A stretch of DNA of 64,000 nt, from the NCBI GenBank assembly GCA_943736015.1, contig OX031071.1:36674619-36738618 (forward strand). Reading direction: 5' to 3'. The first letter of the stretch is position 1; each line of letters begins with the position of its first letter. Source of the stretch: Tridacna crocea. Lineage: Eukaryota; Mollusca; Bivalvia; Cardiida; Cardiidae. The notes under the pieces were generated by a model. That model saw nothing but the letters and a program-made list of their open reading frames with translations. It did not search any database and was not told the origin of the DNA. Position numbers and translations under genes: made by a program. Shown here piece by piece: positions 10,091 to 20,695 of this stretch.

Positions 10091-10646
10091 ATGTACATAC
10101 CCAGTTATTCCTAGCTTTGTTCATGTGTGTATCTATTTTTGAATGGTTTTCCCCTGTTGCTATTTTTAGAACTGGATTCTCTCTTGTAGAATATTGTTCT
10201 GGAAGTTTCCGGGACTTTTTAAATCTGATTACTAGAAATTATGCAACTGATTTTAACATGAAATTCTGGAAGTTTCTCTGTTATTATAAAAGGAAAAGCT
10301 TTTTACATCTCAGTGTTCACTAGTTAATACGTTATTGCCAGACTAAAGTGGGGATTATCTTGTGTTTGTGTCATATAATTAGTGCTTGGATTACATTCAG
10401 TTTGGATTAGGATCAGACTAGACTAAGGTGAGGATTATTTCGTGTGCTTGGATTATATTCAGTTTGGATCAGGATCAGATTGGAATTAAGACTGGAATAA
10501 TTTGTCTTCTGTATTTAACATCTAAGGTATTGTTTTGTACTATTGTAATATTGTCACTGATTATTTGATATTTTTGTTAATAAATTCTGTTAATTGTTAT
10601 CGTTTGTTGCTGGCTTCTACTTTCTAGTTACGCCTGGTTCGTAACA
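10087..10646 (+). repeat. 5' LTR of the Gypsy element
   Basis: It begins TG and ends CA. A TATA-like TTATTATAAAAGG lies near 10280 and an AATAAA at about 10578, plausible promoter and polyadenylation signals. Nearly identical to 16500-17061. Confidence 0.95.
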
Positions 10647-10651
10647 GAAAT

Positions 10652-10669
10652 TGGGGGCTCGTCCGGGAT
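10652..10669 (+). promoter_or_regulatory. Primer binding site, tRNA-Pro type
   Basis: TGGGGGCTCGTCCGGGAT lies five bases after the 5' LTR. Such sequences pair with the 3' end of tRNA-Pro and prime minus-strand DNA synthesis. Confidence 0.85.
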
Positions 10670-10749
10670 TGGAAAATAAGACTAACGCATTCATCTACTA
10701 ATCAGTAATTATAATATAATTTTGTACTTGAATCCAGCAACAAACAAAC

Positions 10750-11909
10750 ATGTCTTTTGACTTAGATAAATTTACGGCTGAACCGTCTGTGGAGTTATTG
10801 AATGTAGGTAAAAAGACTGATTTGCTTAATCTTGCTAAGCACTATAAATTGTCTGAAATAAAATCTTCAATGCGTAAACATGAAATTAAGAACATTTTGG
10901 TACAATATTTTGTTGATGAGGAGATTTTTAATGAAAATGCTCTTTCCCTGATAGTTGACGTTCAGTCAGTTTCAAGTTCGAAAGAACTTGAATTAAAATT
11001 GCAGATCAGACAATTAGAAATTCAGGAAAGAGAGAAAGAAAGAGAATGGGAAGAGAGAGAGAAGGAAAGAGAAAGGGAAAGAGAAAGGGAGAGAGAAGAA
11101 AGAGAGAGGGAGAGCGAAGAAAGGGAAAGGGAAGAGAAAGAGAAGGAGAGAGAATTTCAATTAAGAATGAGGGAAATAGAAATGCAAGAATGAGCAAATC
11201 GGCCCAAGCAAAAGATTGAATACAACTTCGATGTTACAAAACATATTAGGCTTGTTCCTCCATTTCAAGAAAAAGAAGTTGATAAATACTTCCTTCACTT
11301 TGAAAAAGTTGCAGAAAACTTAAATTGGCCAAAAGAGCACTGGACTTTACTTCTGCAAAGTGTTTTGATCGGCAAAGCTCGTGAAATTTATACACAACTA
11401 GGTGTTGAACAAAGTCATCATTATGAGACTGTTAAAGAACTTATTCTCAAAGCTTATGAGCTGGTCCCAGAAGCATATAGACAAAAATTTAGAAATTGTA
11501 AAAAAAGATTCTAACCAGACTCATGTTGAATTTGCTAGAAACAAAGAACAATTAGAAAATAGACCAAAATTATGATAAACTAAGACAACTTATGTTAGTT
11601 GAAGAATTCAAACGTTGTATTCAATCTGATGTTAAGACATTCTAAGACGAAAAACAAGTTGAAACTTTAGAAGAAGCAGCTCGTCTGGCTGATAATTACT
11701 ACCTTACACATAAAGTTTCTTTTATTGCTAAACCAAAACCTACTTCCTCACATCCCCAAAATAAATCTATGTCTGGTAATTCATCTGGCATGCCCAGTCA
11801 ATCCAATACACCCAAACCCAATTCTACTAGTGAAACCAAAAGTCAATATCCCTTATCTCGACCCACTTGTAACTATTGTAAGAAACCTGGTCAACTTGTT
11901 TCTGAATGT
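10750..11909 (+). pseudogene. gag: Gypsy gag remains
   Basis: The reading frame opens at ATG 10750 with a helical N-terminal region, then a long Arg/Glu-rich coiled-coil stretch (about residues 85-140) and stops at TGA 11191-11193. Gag-like sequence continues in frame past that stop (FEKVAENLNWPKEHW region), then is broken near 11500 by a one-base excess in an A-run, with further stops up to about 11650. The nucleocapsid zinc knuckle follows at 11868-11909 in the frame of the pol ORF: C-x2-C-x4-Q-x4-C, with CAA (Gln) at 11892-11894 where the family has His. The knuckle is probably unable to bind zinc normally. Confidence 0.85.
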
Positions 11910-14664
11910 TTGAAATTAAAAAGGAAGTTAGAAAGTGATGAAGCCAAACCAACAGGGCTCACCACTCTTAGACCAAGGCCACAGTCTTCTATAAAAACCA
12001 ATACAATTGACATAGTCACAAAACCAAAGTCTGATTCTACTATGGAGATTTTTGAACCATTTATGTTGAATGGTTTTGTATCACTTTCAGGTGATAATTG
12101 CCCACCTACCCCTATTAAAATTCTAAGAGACACAGGAGCTTCTCAATCTCTTATTTTAGCAGATATACTGCCTTTTTCTGAGAAGACTTCTTCCGCTACT
12201 AGTGTCCTTATTCAGGGTGTAGAGTGTGGAACTGTTAATATCCCTCTCCATTACGTTAATTTGTCATCAGATTTGGTCACTGGGCTTGTGGCTATTGGTA
12301 TTAAACCTTCCTTACCATTTAAAGGTGTCCATTTACTGCTAGGCAATGACTTAGCTGGAGATAAGGTTGTGGTTAATCCACTTGTAACTGACACACCAAC
12401 TATAGGTCAAACAGATGACACTATCGAGCAGGAAATTCCTGACTTGTATCCTTCTTGTGCAGTTACCCGAGCTATGGCTAAAAAGGCCATTTTGAAAAAC
12501 TCAAACTCTGACATTGACTTGACAGATACTTTTATCGGTCAATATTTTAATAATGAGATTAAAAAGTCTCTTGATCCCATTTTGTCTGATACTCAGACAG
12601 ACTCGTCAATGTCTTGTCATTCATCACCACGGTCTATTGACCAAGGTCACGACACGCTGTCGAAGTCACAGCTTATCCAGGAACAGCAAACTGATCCTGA
12701 GATTTCAAAATTAATTTTTAGGGCTTTACCTGAAGATGAAATATCAGAGGTCCCAATGTGTTACTATATAAAGAATGGGATTCTTATGAGAAAATGGCGA
12801 CCATTGGATGTCCCAGCTGATGATGAATGGGCTGTTTACCACCAAATTGTGGTTCCAAAGTCATATCGTCATGAAATACTAAGTATAGCCCATGAAAGTC
12901 CTATGTCAGGTCATTTAGGTATAAACAAGACCTATCACAAAATTATTAATCATTTTTATTGGCCTGGTCTCAAATCAGATGTCTCTAAATATTGTAAAAC
13001 TTGCCATATATGTCAAATGGTAGGTAAACCCAACCAAACCATTCCCAGAGCTCGATTACAACCTATTCCTGCTTTCGATGAACCTTTCTGTAGGATACTT
13101 ATAGATTGTGTTGCTCCTTTACCGCGAACCAAGTCAGGAAATGAGTATCTCTTAACAATTATGTGTACTTCTACACGTTTTCCTGAAGCTATTCCTTTAA
13201 GGAACATCAAAACAAAGTCAATAGTCAAAGCTCTTATAAAGTTTTTCACATTTGTTGGTCTTCCAAAATCAGTTCAGTCTGATCAAGGGTCAAATTTTAT
13301 GTCTGGTATATTCCAACAGGTTATGCATGAATTAGGGATCAAGCAATACAGGTCATCCGCTTATCACCCTGAACGTCAAGGTGCTTTAGAAAGATTTCAC
13401 CAGACATTAAAAAATATGATAAGATCATATTGCTTTGACACTGAAAAAGATTGGGATGAGGGCATCCATTTGTTACTATTTGCAGTCAGAGAATCTGTAC
13501 AAGAATCTCTTGGTTTCAGCCCTTTTGAATTAGTTTTTGGCCATTCTGTTCGTGGACCTTTAAAACTTTTGAAAGAGAAATTTCTCTCAAATGACGAAAC
13601 ACCGTTGAATTTACTACAATATGTTTCTGACTTCAGAAATAGACTGTCTAGGGCATGTGAGGTTGCTAGGTCTAATCTTAACACGTCTCAGGGCAAAATG
13701 AAAGCAAGATATGACAACCATGTTATTGATAGAAAATTTAAACCAGGTGACAAAGTCCATGCTCTTTTGCCAATACCTGGCAGACCTCTACAGGCAAGAT
13801 ATTTTGGACCCTACACTATTGACAAGAAAACAAGTGATTTAAACTATATAATTAATACTCCAGGAAGGCGTAAAAACAAACAAATGTGTCATATAGATAT
13901 GTTAAAGGAATACTTTGACAGAGATAGCTCTATTTCAAAACCAATTACAGTTGTAAACACTGTCCCACAAGAATCTAATGTATTTGAACTTGAAGTAAAT
14001 TCGGACTTTATTGATAAAACTGATCCTGGTCCATCTAAACTTGAGAATTCTGATATTTTGAGAAACCTTGACAACAAACTTTCTCACTTGGAACCATCAC
14101 AACAGGAAGAGCTGAAACAGTTGATACATGAATATGAACATTTATTTCCTGATATCCCCATAAGAACTGATAAAATCTATCATGATGTCATTGTGGAAGA
14201 TTCTAAACCAATAAAGCAACATCCATATAGGATGAATCCTTTGAAACAGAAATACCTCCAAGATGAAATACAATACTTACTGGAAAATGACTTTATTGAA
14301 CCTAGCCAGAGTAATTACAGTTCACCATGTATATTAGTACCTAAATCAAATGGAACTTATAGAATGTGTACTGACTATCGTAAGGTGAACTCTGTGACAA
14401 AAGCAGACTCTTTTCCAATACCAAGAATTGATGACTGTATTGACAAAGTTGGAAATTCTAAATATGTCACCAAATTTGACCCGCTAAAAGGATTCTGGCA
14501 AGTTCCACTGACTGATAGAGCAAAAGAAGTATCAGCCTTTACTACTCCAAATGGTCGGTACTAATACAAAGTTATGCCGTTTGGGATGAAAAATTCTCCT
14601 GCAACGTTTCAGCGACTTATAAACAACGTTATATGTGGATTAGATGGCTGTGATGCATATATTG
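11910..14664 (+). pseudogene. pol: Gypsy pol, 5' part: protease, integrase, first half of reverse transcriptase
   Basis: Open from the gag tail to TAA 14562-14564. The protease has the aspartyl motif DTGAS (Asp at 12129-12131). The integrase has an HHCC zinc module (about 12890-13015) and catalytic D at 13104, D at 13281 and E at 13389, i.e. a D,D-35-E arrangement. A GPY-type module (RYFGPYTID, about 13797-13824) follows. Reverse transcriptase begins around 14150 (HDVIVEDSKPIKQHPYRM) and continues through CTDYRKVN and FDPLKGFWQVPL. The TAA falls inside the RT domain just before the MPFG motif. RT coding resemblance continues to 14664, where the YIDD catalytic box is cut by an insertion. Confidence 0.92.
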
Positions 14665-15490
14665 CAGGGTTTTCCCTCGGCCACAAAAATAGGGGGTCAT
14701 TGTGACCCCCTAGTCAAAAATAATGGGGGTCATTTTGGAATTTGTGGGGGTCACAACAAAATGTAATTCGCTAAATCGCTTAAACAAAAGCTAGTATTTG
14801 TGAAAGTACAGCATGTGTTTTTTATGTGTAGCCTCTCTGTATGGTTAAGGGTTATTTTGTTTTTATCACAGGAATCGACCATTTCGTTGGCGAAGAAAGC
14901 TTGTTGTCGGTTAAAATGGGAAGTCTGTTATTTTTCTTGATAAAGATTATCCGTTTCGGCCGAAAATAAACTATTTTCAACAATTAGATAAATGACCGAT
15001 TCTTGTGTTTTGACACACGGGTCGCGTTCATATCGCTGTTTTCAACGAATAACAAAGTGAATCTCTAGCTAATTTAAGTATACAGTAAATCCTCGAGACC
15101 TTGAAATGTTGTTCTGGGTGCTCTTACCACCTGCCGTTTCGTCTGATCTTTGTTTAAGGGCTCTTCTTCCTTGCAGACAGCAAGAATGACGTCGATTTTG
15201 ACAGGAGCCATATTGTTTTCATTCGAGATTGACTGGTTCAGTTTAGACCCGTTTAAAGACCGACGGTATTTTAGTAAAATCGATACACAGTCCAGTGTTT
15301 CGTCCCATTTTCCCATCATACTCCAGATTTTTCATCTGCTCACGATGTAACAGTGTCAGAAGTATATACGATCGTTATTACCTCTTGTTGTATTTGTGCG
15401 TCCACCATGACGCATTACTGAAAAAAATGCGGGTCATTTTCCATAAAAGTGCGTCAAAAGGCACAAAATCGTGCGTCAAGGAAAACCCTG
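14665..15490. mobile_element. 826-bp hAT-like non-autonomous element inside the RT catalytic box
   Basis: The ends are inverted (CAGGGTTTTCC .. GGAAAACCCTG) and ATATTG is duplicated on both sides (14659-14664, 15491-15496). CAGGG-type ends are typical of hAT elements; a 6-bp duplication is shorter than the usual 8 but is reported for some hAT groups. No transposase is encoded. The insertion splits the codons of the YxDD motif of the Gypsy reverse transcriptase. Confidence 0.82.
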
Positions 15491-16275
15491 ATATTGACGA
15501 CGTCATCATCTACTCAGACAGTTGGAGTGACCATCTTCAAAGAATCAGGAAGTTCTTCGACAGACTCAGTAAAGCGAAACTGCCTGTGAATCTTGCAAAA
15601 ACTGAATTTTGTAATGCTACTATAACATTTCTAGGACATCTTGTGGGACAGGGTCAAGTTAAACCTTTAGAAGCTAAGGTCAATGCTATCTCTGAGTTTC
15701 CTGTGCCTAAATGTAAAAGACAGCTGATGCGATTTCTTGGTATGGCTGGCTACTATAGGAAATTCTGTAAAAATTTCTCGGGTATTGCTGAACCTTTAAC
15801 AAATGTGCTTAAGAAAAGCACAAAGTTCAAATGGAATGACAAATGTCAAGATGCATTTGATCGTCTAAAAGCCATACTAAAGAGCGCACCAGTTCTCTTG
15901 GCACCTGATTTTGACAAATGTTTCAAATTAGCTGTTGATGCAAGTGATGTTGGTATTGGTGCTGTTCTTTTACAAGAAGATAAAAATGGTATTGATCACC
16001 CAGTTTGTTACTTTTCTAAGAAGTTTAACAAACATCAGAAAAATTACTCTACCATAGAAAAAGAGTGTCTTGCTTTAATTCTGGCAGTCCAGCAGTTCGA
16101 AGTTTATTTAACTTCTTCAACTTCACCAATCGTTGTATTCAGTGATCTACACAAACTTAAGAATAAGAATCAAAGATTACTGAGGTGGAGTTTATTGCTT
16201 CAAGAGTTTAATCTTGACATAAGACACATAAAAGGGAAAGATAACATTATACCAGATGCTCTTTCAAGAGTTTGA
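15491..16275 (+). pseudogene. pol: Gypsy pol, 3' part: end of reverse transcriptase and RNase H
   Basis: The frame resumes with the catalytic IDD residues and a typical RT thumb (FLGHLVGQGQVKP, FLGMAGYYRKFCKNF). RNase H follows with catalytic-type residues in LAVDAS, TIEKECLAL and VFSDLHKL, ending at IIPDALSRV and TGA 16273-16275. The open frame extends upstream into the inserted element from 15295, but that part is not pol. No integrase follows, which confirms the unusual order. This segment itself is uninterrupted. Confidence 0.92.
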
Positions 16276-16484
16276 AATTTCAATAGTCGTTTTTCCCTAA
16301 ATCAAGTTTAAACTGTTTTTTCTTTTAAATTGTAATTTCATTACCTTGACTATTTTCATTAGTCTGAAATAATTAATATTTGAGTTTGTCATTTCCTATG
16401 TATACTTCAGTTAAAGTGTCATATACATGTATGTAAATAATATTGCAAAAAAGAAAGATTTATTTCATAAACCTTTCTTTTTCT
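16276..16484 (+). other. Gypsy 3' untranslated spacer
   Basis: About 200 bp without an ORF between the pol stop and the polypurine tract. It contains GAAAGATTTATTTCATAAACCTTTC, a small imperfect palindrome. Confidence 0.6.
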
Positions 16485-16499
16485 TTTCAAGGGGGGTAG
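16485..16499 (+). promoter_or_regulatory. Polypurine tract
   Basis: AAGGGGGGTAG lies immediately before the 3' LTR, the expected primer site for plus-strand synthesis. Confidence 0.75.
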
Positions 16500-17061
16500 T
16501 GTTATGTACATACCCAGTTATTCCTAGCTTTGTTCATGTGTGTATCTATTTTTGAATGGTTTTCCCCTGTTGCTATTTTTAGAACTGGATTCTCTCTTGT
16601 AGAATATTGTTCTGGAAGTTTCCGGGACTTTTTACAATCTGATTACTAGAAATTATGCAACTGATTTTAACATGAAATTTCTGGAAGTTTCTCTGTTATT
16701 ATAAAAGGAAAAGCTTTTTACATCTCAGTGTTCACTAGTTAATACGTTATTGCCAGACTAAAGTGGGGATTATCTTGTGTTTGTGTCATATAATTAGTGC
16801 TTGGATTACATTCAGTTTCGATTAGGATCAGACTAGACTAAAGTGAGGATTATTTCGTGTGCTTGGATTATATTCAGTTTGGATCAGGATCAGATTGGAA
16901 TTAAGATTGGAATAAATTGTCTTCTGTATTTAACATCTAAGGTATTGTTTTGTACTATTGTAATATTGTCACTGATTATTTGATATTTTTGTTAATAAAT
17001 TCTGTTAATTGTTATCGTTTGTTGCTGGCTTCTACTTTCTAGTTACGCCTGGTTCGTAACA
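16500..17061 (+). repeat. 3' LTR of the Gypsy element
   Basis: TG..CA ends, two 1-bp indels and about four substitutions relative to the 5' LTR. Confidence 0.95.
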
Positions 17062-17235
17062 ATATTACATATATATAGATTACATGACGTTACTCCATAG
17101 TGACCACTGATACATGTTTGGTTGTATATACAGTTTATTAATCTAATACATACAAAGGCGTGTGACGTTTTATTAAATCCGTTTATCCACTTAACCTTGT
17201 GTCGGACCGGCATTTACCGATTTTTTTCGTTTCCG

Positions 17236-17266
<31 letters not shown>
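17236..17266. repeat. (CT)n(AT)n microsatellite beside the first Penelope element
   Basis: CT units run into AT units. This abuts the 3' side of the minus-strand Penelope element. A compound CT/TA/GA tract also abuts the 5' side of the second Penelope element (61438-61549). Confidence 0.9.
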
Positions 17267-17344
17267 CAACTGGTTCCGGCTCAAGGATATTACATAAAAA
17301 AGAAGAATAACATCACATGGGAGCATATATCAGTAACATTTATT

Positions 17345-17377
17345 GCCAACCGGTTTCGCTTGAAAGCTCATCAGGGC
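17345..17377 (-). ncRNA. Hammerhead ribozyme motif of a Penelope-like element
   Basis: On the minus strand: GCC, then CTGATGA, a stem GCTT-TC-AAGC, GAA, the self-complementary ACCGGT, T, and GGC. This has the conserved hammerhead core, with stem I GCC/GGC, stem II GCTT/AAGC and a loopless palindromic stem III. That is the minimal form known from Penelope elements, which is thought to act as a dimer. The predicted cut lies after the T before GGC. Confidence 0.7.
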
Positions 17378-17442
17378 AACAATAACAATAAATCACGTAG
17401 CAACGTTACGTTGCTACACACATAACGCAATAATTGATGACG

Positions 17443-18046
17443 TTATGACTTAATGTTCAATTTAGGCATAAATTTATTGATAAATGATTGTTCTTTAAGT
17501 AACCTAGCTGAAACATTGTCGTTATGCATTTTAAAGAAAGGAAAGATCGAGAATTTTGGAGAAGTTTTAGAACATTTGTCTAAATGCGAACTTAAAGGCA
17601 TTTGTCTTGTTAATGGGTCTCTGACTTGTTGATAATGTACTGTTTTTCTGTTTCTTAATTTGTCACCAGTCTGTCCGATGTAAAATTCCCTACACCCAAT
17701 ACAAATTAAAACATAAATAACATTTTTAACAGTGCAGTCCATACTTTCTTTAACAAAGAAAGTTTTATCATTTAATTTAATGTTGTTACCTTCAATGATA
17801 TAATCACACAGTCCACATCGTGGTTCTCCACACTTTTTCACGCAAGCGGCTGTGTTTTGATCGAACTCCGATCGTGTAATGAGGCGTTTAAGATTAGGGA
17901 GCTGTCTTTTACATTTAATGATTTTATTGTCTGTGATTATATTATTCATTTTTTCATCGCTGTTAAGGATAGTTAAATTAGATCTAAGTAATCCGAATAT
18001 TTCACGGTTTTTTGGGTTGTGGGTGGATACGAAAGGTAAAATAGGG
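17443..18046 (-). pseudogene. Penelope-like element, C-terminal GIY-YIG endonuclease part
   Basis: The open frame (ATG-initiated part 17443-17949, readable upstream to about 18046) has a Cys cluster (CVKKCGEPRCGLCDY) followed by a GIY-YIG nuclease core (VIYVLICIGCREFYIGQTGDKLRNR) and a C-terminal KEQSFINKFMPKLN. These features are diagnostic of Penelope-like retroelements, whose endonuclease sits after the reverse transcriptase. The reverse transcriptase is absent, so this is a 5'-truncated copy. A hammerhead motif lies about 65 bp past its stop, as expected. Confidence 0.85.
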
Positions 18047-18249
18047 AAGGTATATATATACCAAACTCACAACTAATCCTACAAAATCATATCACAAACA
18101 CTATTCGACCATTCAAATATATTCAAGATTAGTTTTCCCCATTGTGCAGTCTGATCTTGTTCTTCAAAGTCTATAGAATCATATAACACTGCACTGTATA
18201 GATAGAATTAAATCTTTACCAAACCATAAAATTTTGAACTTAATTTAAC

Positions 18250-18327
18250 TTGAACCCATTACCACACAATCCTTACTTTTAAAGATGCTGAGAAAGAAGA
18301 CTTTAGAAAACATTGTGGGAAAATGAA
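18250..18327. mobile_element. TTAA MITE, left half only
   Basis: AACCCATTACCACACAATCC to GAAAACATTGTGGGAAAATG, then cut off by the repeat element that starts at 18328. The right half is not found on the other side. Confidence 0.75.
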
Positions 18328-19419
18328 ACAAGAGGGCCAAAATGGCCCTGGATCGCTCACCTGAATTTTTGAGAGGACCATAGCCTTTTTTTTTGAAGGT
18401 ATTGAAACACTGGAAATAAAATCACCATTTTGACAAGCAATTTTTAAAAGGTCACCTGTAAAAGTCCTTTCAAAATCTGACCAGCAGTTTCAGAAAAGAA
18501 GAATTTTTAGGAGTTTCTTAATTTCCGTACAGTGCAAGTAGCCCCCATTCACCAGAGCCATGTTTCTTGACCTATCAAAATTTCGCGAACACATTTTGAA
18601 AATGGTCATTCAAGGAATATTTCTGTGAAACAATTTTCAAATCTGACCAGCCGTTTCAGAGGAGAAGAATTTTCAAGAATTTCTTCATTTCCATATAGTG
18701 CAAGTAGCCCCCATTCACCAGAGCAATGTTTCTCGACGAATCAAACTTTCACGAACAATTTTTGAAAAACGGTCACCCAAGGAATATCTCTGTGAAAATT
18801 TTCCAAAATCTGACCAGCCGTTTCAGAGAAGAAGAATTTTTGAGAATTTCTTCATTGCCCTATAGTGCAAGTAGCCCCCATTCACCAGAGCCATGCTTCT
18901 TGAGGAATCAAAATTTCACGAACAATTTTTGAAAAGGGTCACCCAAGGAACATCTCTGTGAAATTATTTCAAAATCTGACCAGCGGTTTCAGAGAAGAAG
19001 AATTTTTAAGAATTTCTTCATTTCCCTAAAGTGCAAGAAGCCCCCATTCACCAGAGCCATGTTTCTTGACGGATCAAAATTTCGCGTACAATTTTTGAAA
19101 AGGGTCACCCAAGGAACATCTCTGTGAAATTATTTTGAAATCTGGCCAGCGGTTTCAGAGAAGAAGAATTTTAAAGAATTTCCTTAAAAAATCCATTTCG
19201 TTGCCATGGCAACCAGAGTTTTAGACGGAATCAAATTCTGTGAACAATTTTTAAAGAGGACCTCCCCAGGAACATTCCAGCCAAGTTTGGTCCAAATTGG
19301 CCCAGCGGTTTAGGAGGAGTTGATGTTTAAAGAATTGTTGACGACGCACGACGGACGACGCACACCGGGTGAACCTAAAAGCTCCCCTTGAGCACGTTGT
19401 GCTCAGGTGAGCTAAAACA
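18328..19419 (+). repeat. AAGAGGGCC/GGTGAGCT modular repeat with about 165-bp internal units
   Basis: Head CAAGAGGGCC..TGGATCGCTCACCTGA and tail GAGCACGTTGTGCTCAGGTGAGCT. Inside, the GACCAGCSGTTTCAGAGAAG unit recurs at about 18478, 18640, 18813, 18978 and 19142 (spacing about 160-172), each with CCCCATTCACCAGAGCCATG. No protein. The same family occurs at 57725-58560, and relatives with the same head or tail but different inner units at 6186, 32204, 35992 and 40490. Confidence 0.8.
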
Positions 19420-19422
19420 AAA

Positions 19423-19838
19423 GAAAGCCTCTTGACAATTGTCGTCCTGGATTAAAAATAGTTTGTTGACCCTTCGTGTTTTTGGTGCTGCAGATTTCAA
19501 AACTTTAACTCTTTACCAAATGACAAAATTATAGACCTGTCCAAATTGAAAGCACTTGCAGACCAAGAATAAATATAACTCAAAAATTGAAATTTGTTTC
19601 CAGTGGGGTAGAAAGCATCTCAAATGGTAGCATTTAAAGGAATGGAAGTTATACTAAAGATAACAATCTGTTGTTATGTGATTTATTCAGATGTTAGTTT
19701 GCAGGAAGGGAAATGAATTATAAAACCTGGCAAAAAGTAAAAAAGAAAATGTTAAAGCCTCTTGACAAGTTTTGTCCTGGATTTACAATACTTTGTTTAT
19801 CCTTTGCATTTTTGGTGCTGCAAGTCTTAAGACTTTAA
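19423..19838 (+). repeat. Direct duplication of an 86-bp segment, each followed by a MITE
   Basis: AAAGCCTCTTGACAAxT..TTTTGGTGCTGCA occurs at 19423-19508 and 19753-19838. Both copies end in TTAA followed by a TTAA-family MITE, in opposite orientation. This is either a tandem duplication of one target with independent insertions, or one MITE that flipped. Confidence 0.7.
19505..19650. mobile_element. TTAA MITE, partial
   Basis: TTAACTCTTTACCAAATGAC then the GACCTGTCCAAATTGAAAGC half. The sequence decays after the GGTAGAAAGCAT position. Confidence 0.7.
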
Positions 19839-20184
19839 CCCTTCACCACACAATCACTGGTTTTTACAACAACGAGATAGAAGCCTTTTGAAAATATTGT
19901 GGGAAAACGAGAAAATGCTGGTTACCAGCATTTTCTCCTTTTCCCGCAATGTTTTCTACTCTGCTGGAAACAAAATTCAACTTTTGACTTATGTTTAGAC
20001 CCTGAGAAAGAAGCCGTTGGAAAACATTTTGGGAAAAGGAGAAATGCTGGTAAGCGGCATTTTCTCCTTTTTCCACAATGTTTTCTACCCTGCTGGAAAT
20101 AATTTTCGATTTTTGAGTTACGTTTAATTTGTTGTCTGCAAGTGCCTACGATTTGGACCAGTCTCAAATTTTATTGTTTGTTAA
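19835..20184. mobile_element. TTAA MITE, one and a half copies in tandem
   Basis: TTAA at both ends (19835, 20181). Two hairpin cores (19903-19955 and 20029-20085) occur in direct order, so the element holds an internal duplication from GACCCTGAGAAAGAAGCC through the CTGCTGGAAA position. Confidence 0.85.
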
Positions 20185-20695
20185 AAAGTTCATATTTTTT
20201 GCAGATAAAAGTCCACAGATGAATGAATTTATTCAACAGATCAAATCCAACTCGGACCTGACAGTTATGTTTGAAAATATCTAGAAAGACGCAGTAGCAA
20301 CATCCTCGGATACGAATATCATGGACACAAGTTGAACACAAAGTTAATCAATTTGTTACCCCGGCTATTTTTAGACATACCACAAGCTGCGAATTGTGCA
20401 GTCTGACTAGGGTCAACAGTTTTGGCTTTTATTATATTTTCTGCATGAAAAATGGTCATTCTACCTTGTTGTTAACATTTTTTAACTATCAACTTAAACT
20501 GACATTCGCTATTGTTGATCTGTTTTCATCTAATTGATGTATGGAATACCCAGATACTCCCTTTTTACATGATGGGTCACATATTTTATGAACAGAAAAA
20601 AATTGTCTTTCTTTTCAATGTTATAGAAAAACGTATCAGAAAAAAGCAATTGAAGGGTTCTTTTTTTTTTCTTAAAGGTGAACAGGTGATGAAAA
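20185..20695. other. No feature recognised
   Basis: AT-rich sequence between a MITE and duplication block 3. No coding or repeat structure that I can support. Confidence 0.5.

Larger units (their letters stand above)
10087..17061 (+). mobile_element. Full-length Gypsy (Ty3-type) LTR retrotransposon, Gmr1-like gene order, defective
   Basis: Two 560-562-bp LTRs (TGTTATG..CGTAACA) flank a primer binding site, gag remains, and a pol with order protease, integrase, reverse transcriptase, RNase H, then a purine tract. ATAT lies on both sides (4-bp TSD, not conclusive in an AT tract). Integrase before reverse transcriptase is the Copia-like order. Among Gypsy elements it is known for the Gmr1 group, which occurs in fish and invertebrates. 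The coding part has several stops and frameshifts plus an 826-bp insertion, so the copy is dead. LTRs differ by only about four substitutions and two 1-bp indels, implying recent insertion or LTR homogenisation. Confidence 0.93.

Noticed and set aside
11006-11197. Minus-strand ORF
   Set aside because: It is the antisense shadow of the Arg/Glu-rich coiled coil of gag.
15295-15490. Extension of the pol ORF upstream of 15491
   Set aside because: This part is translated from the inserted hAT-like element and has no pol similarity.
19864-20167. Several overlapping ORFs (also at 5528, 26671, 31466, 36404)
   Set aside because: All lie in palindromic MITE copies, which give open frames on both strands by symmetry.
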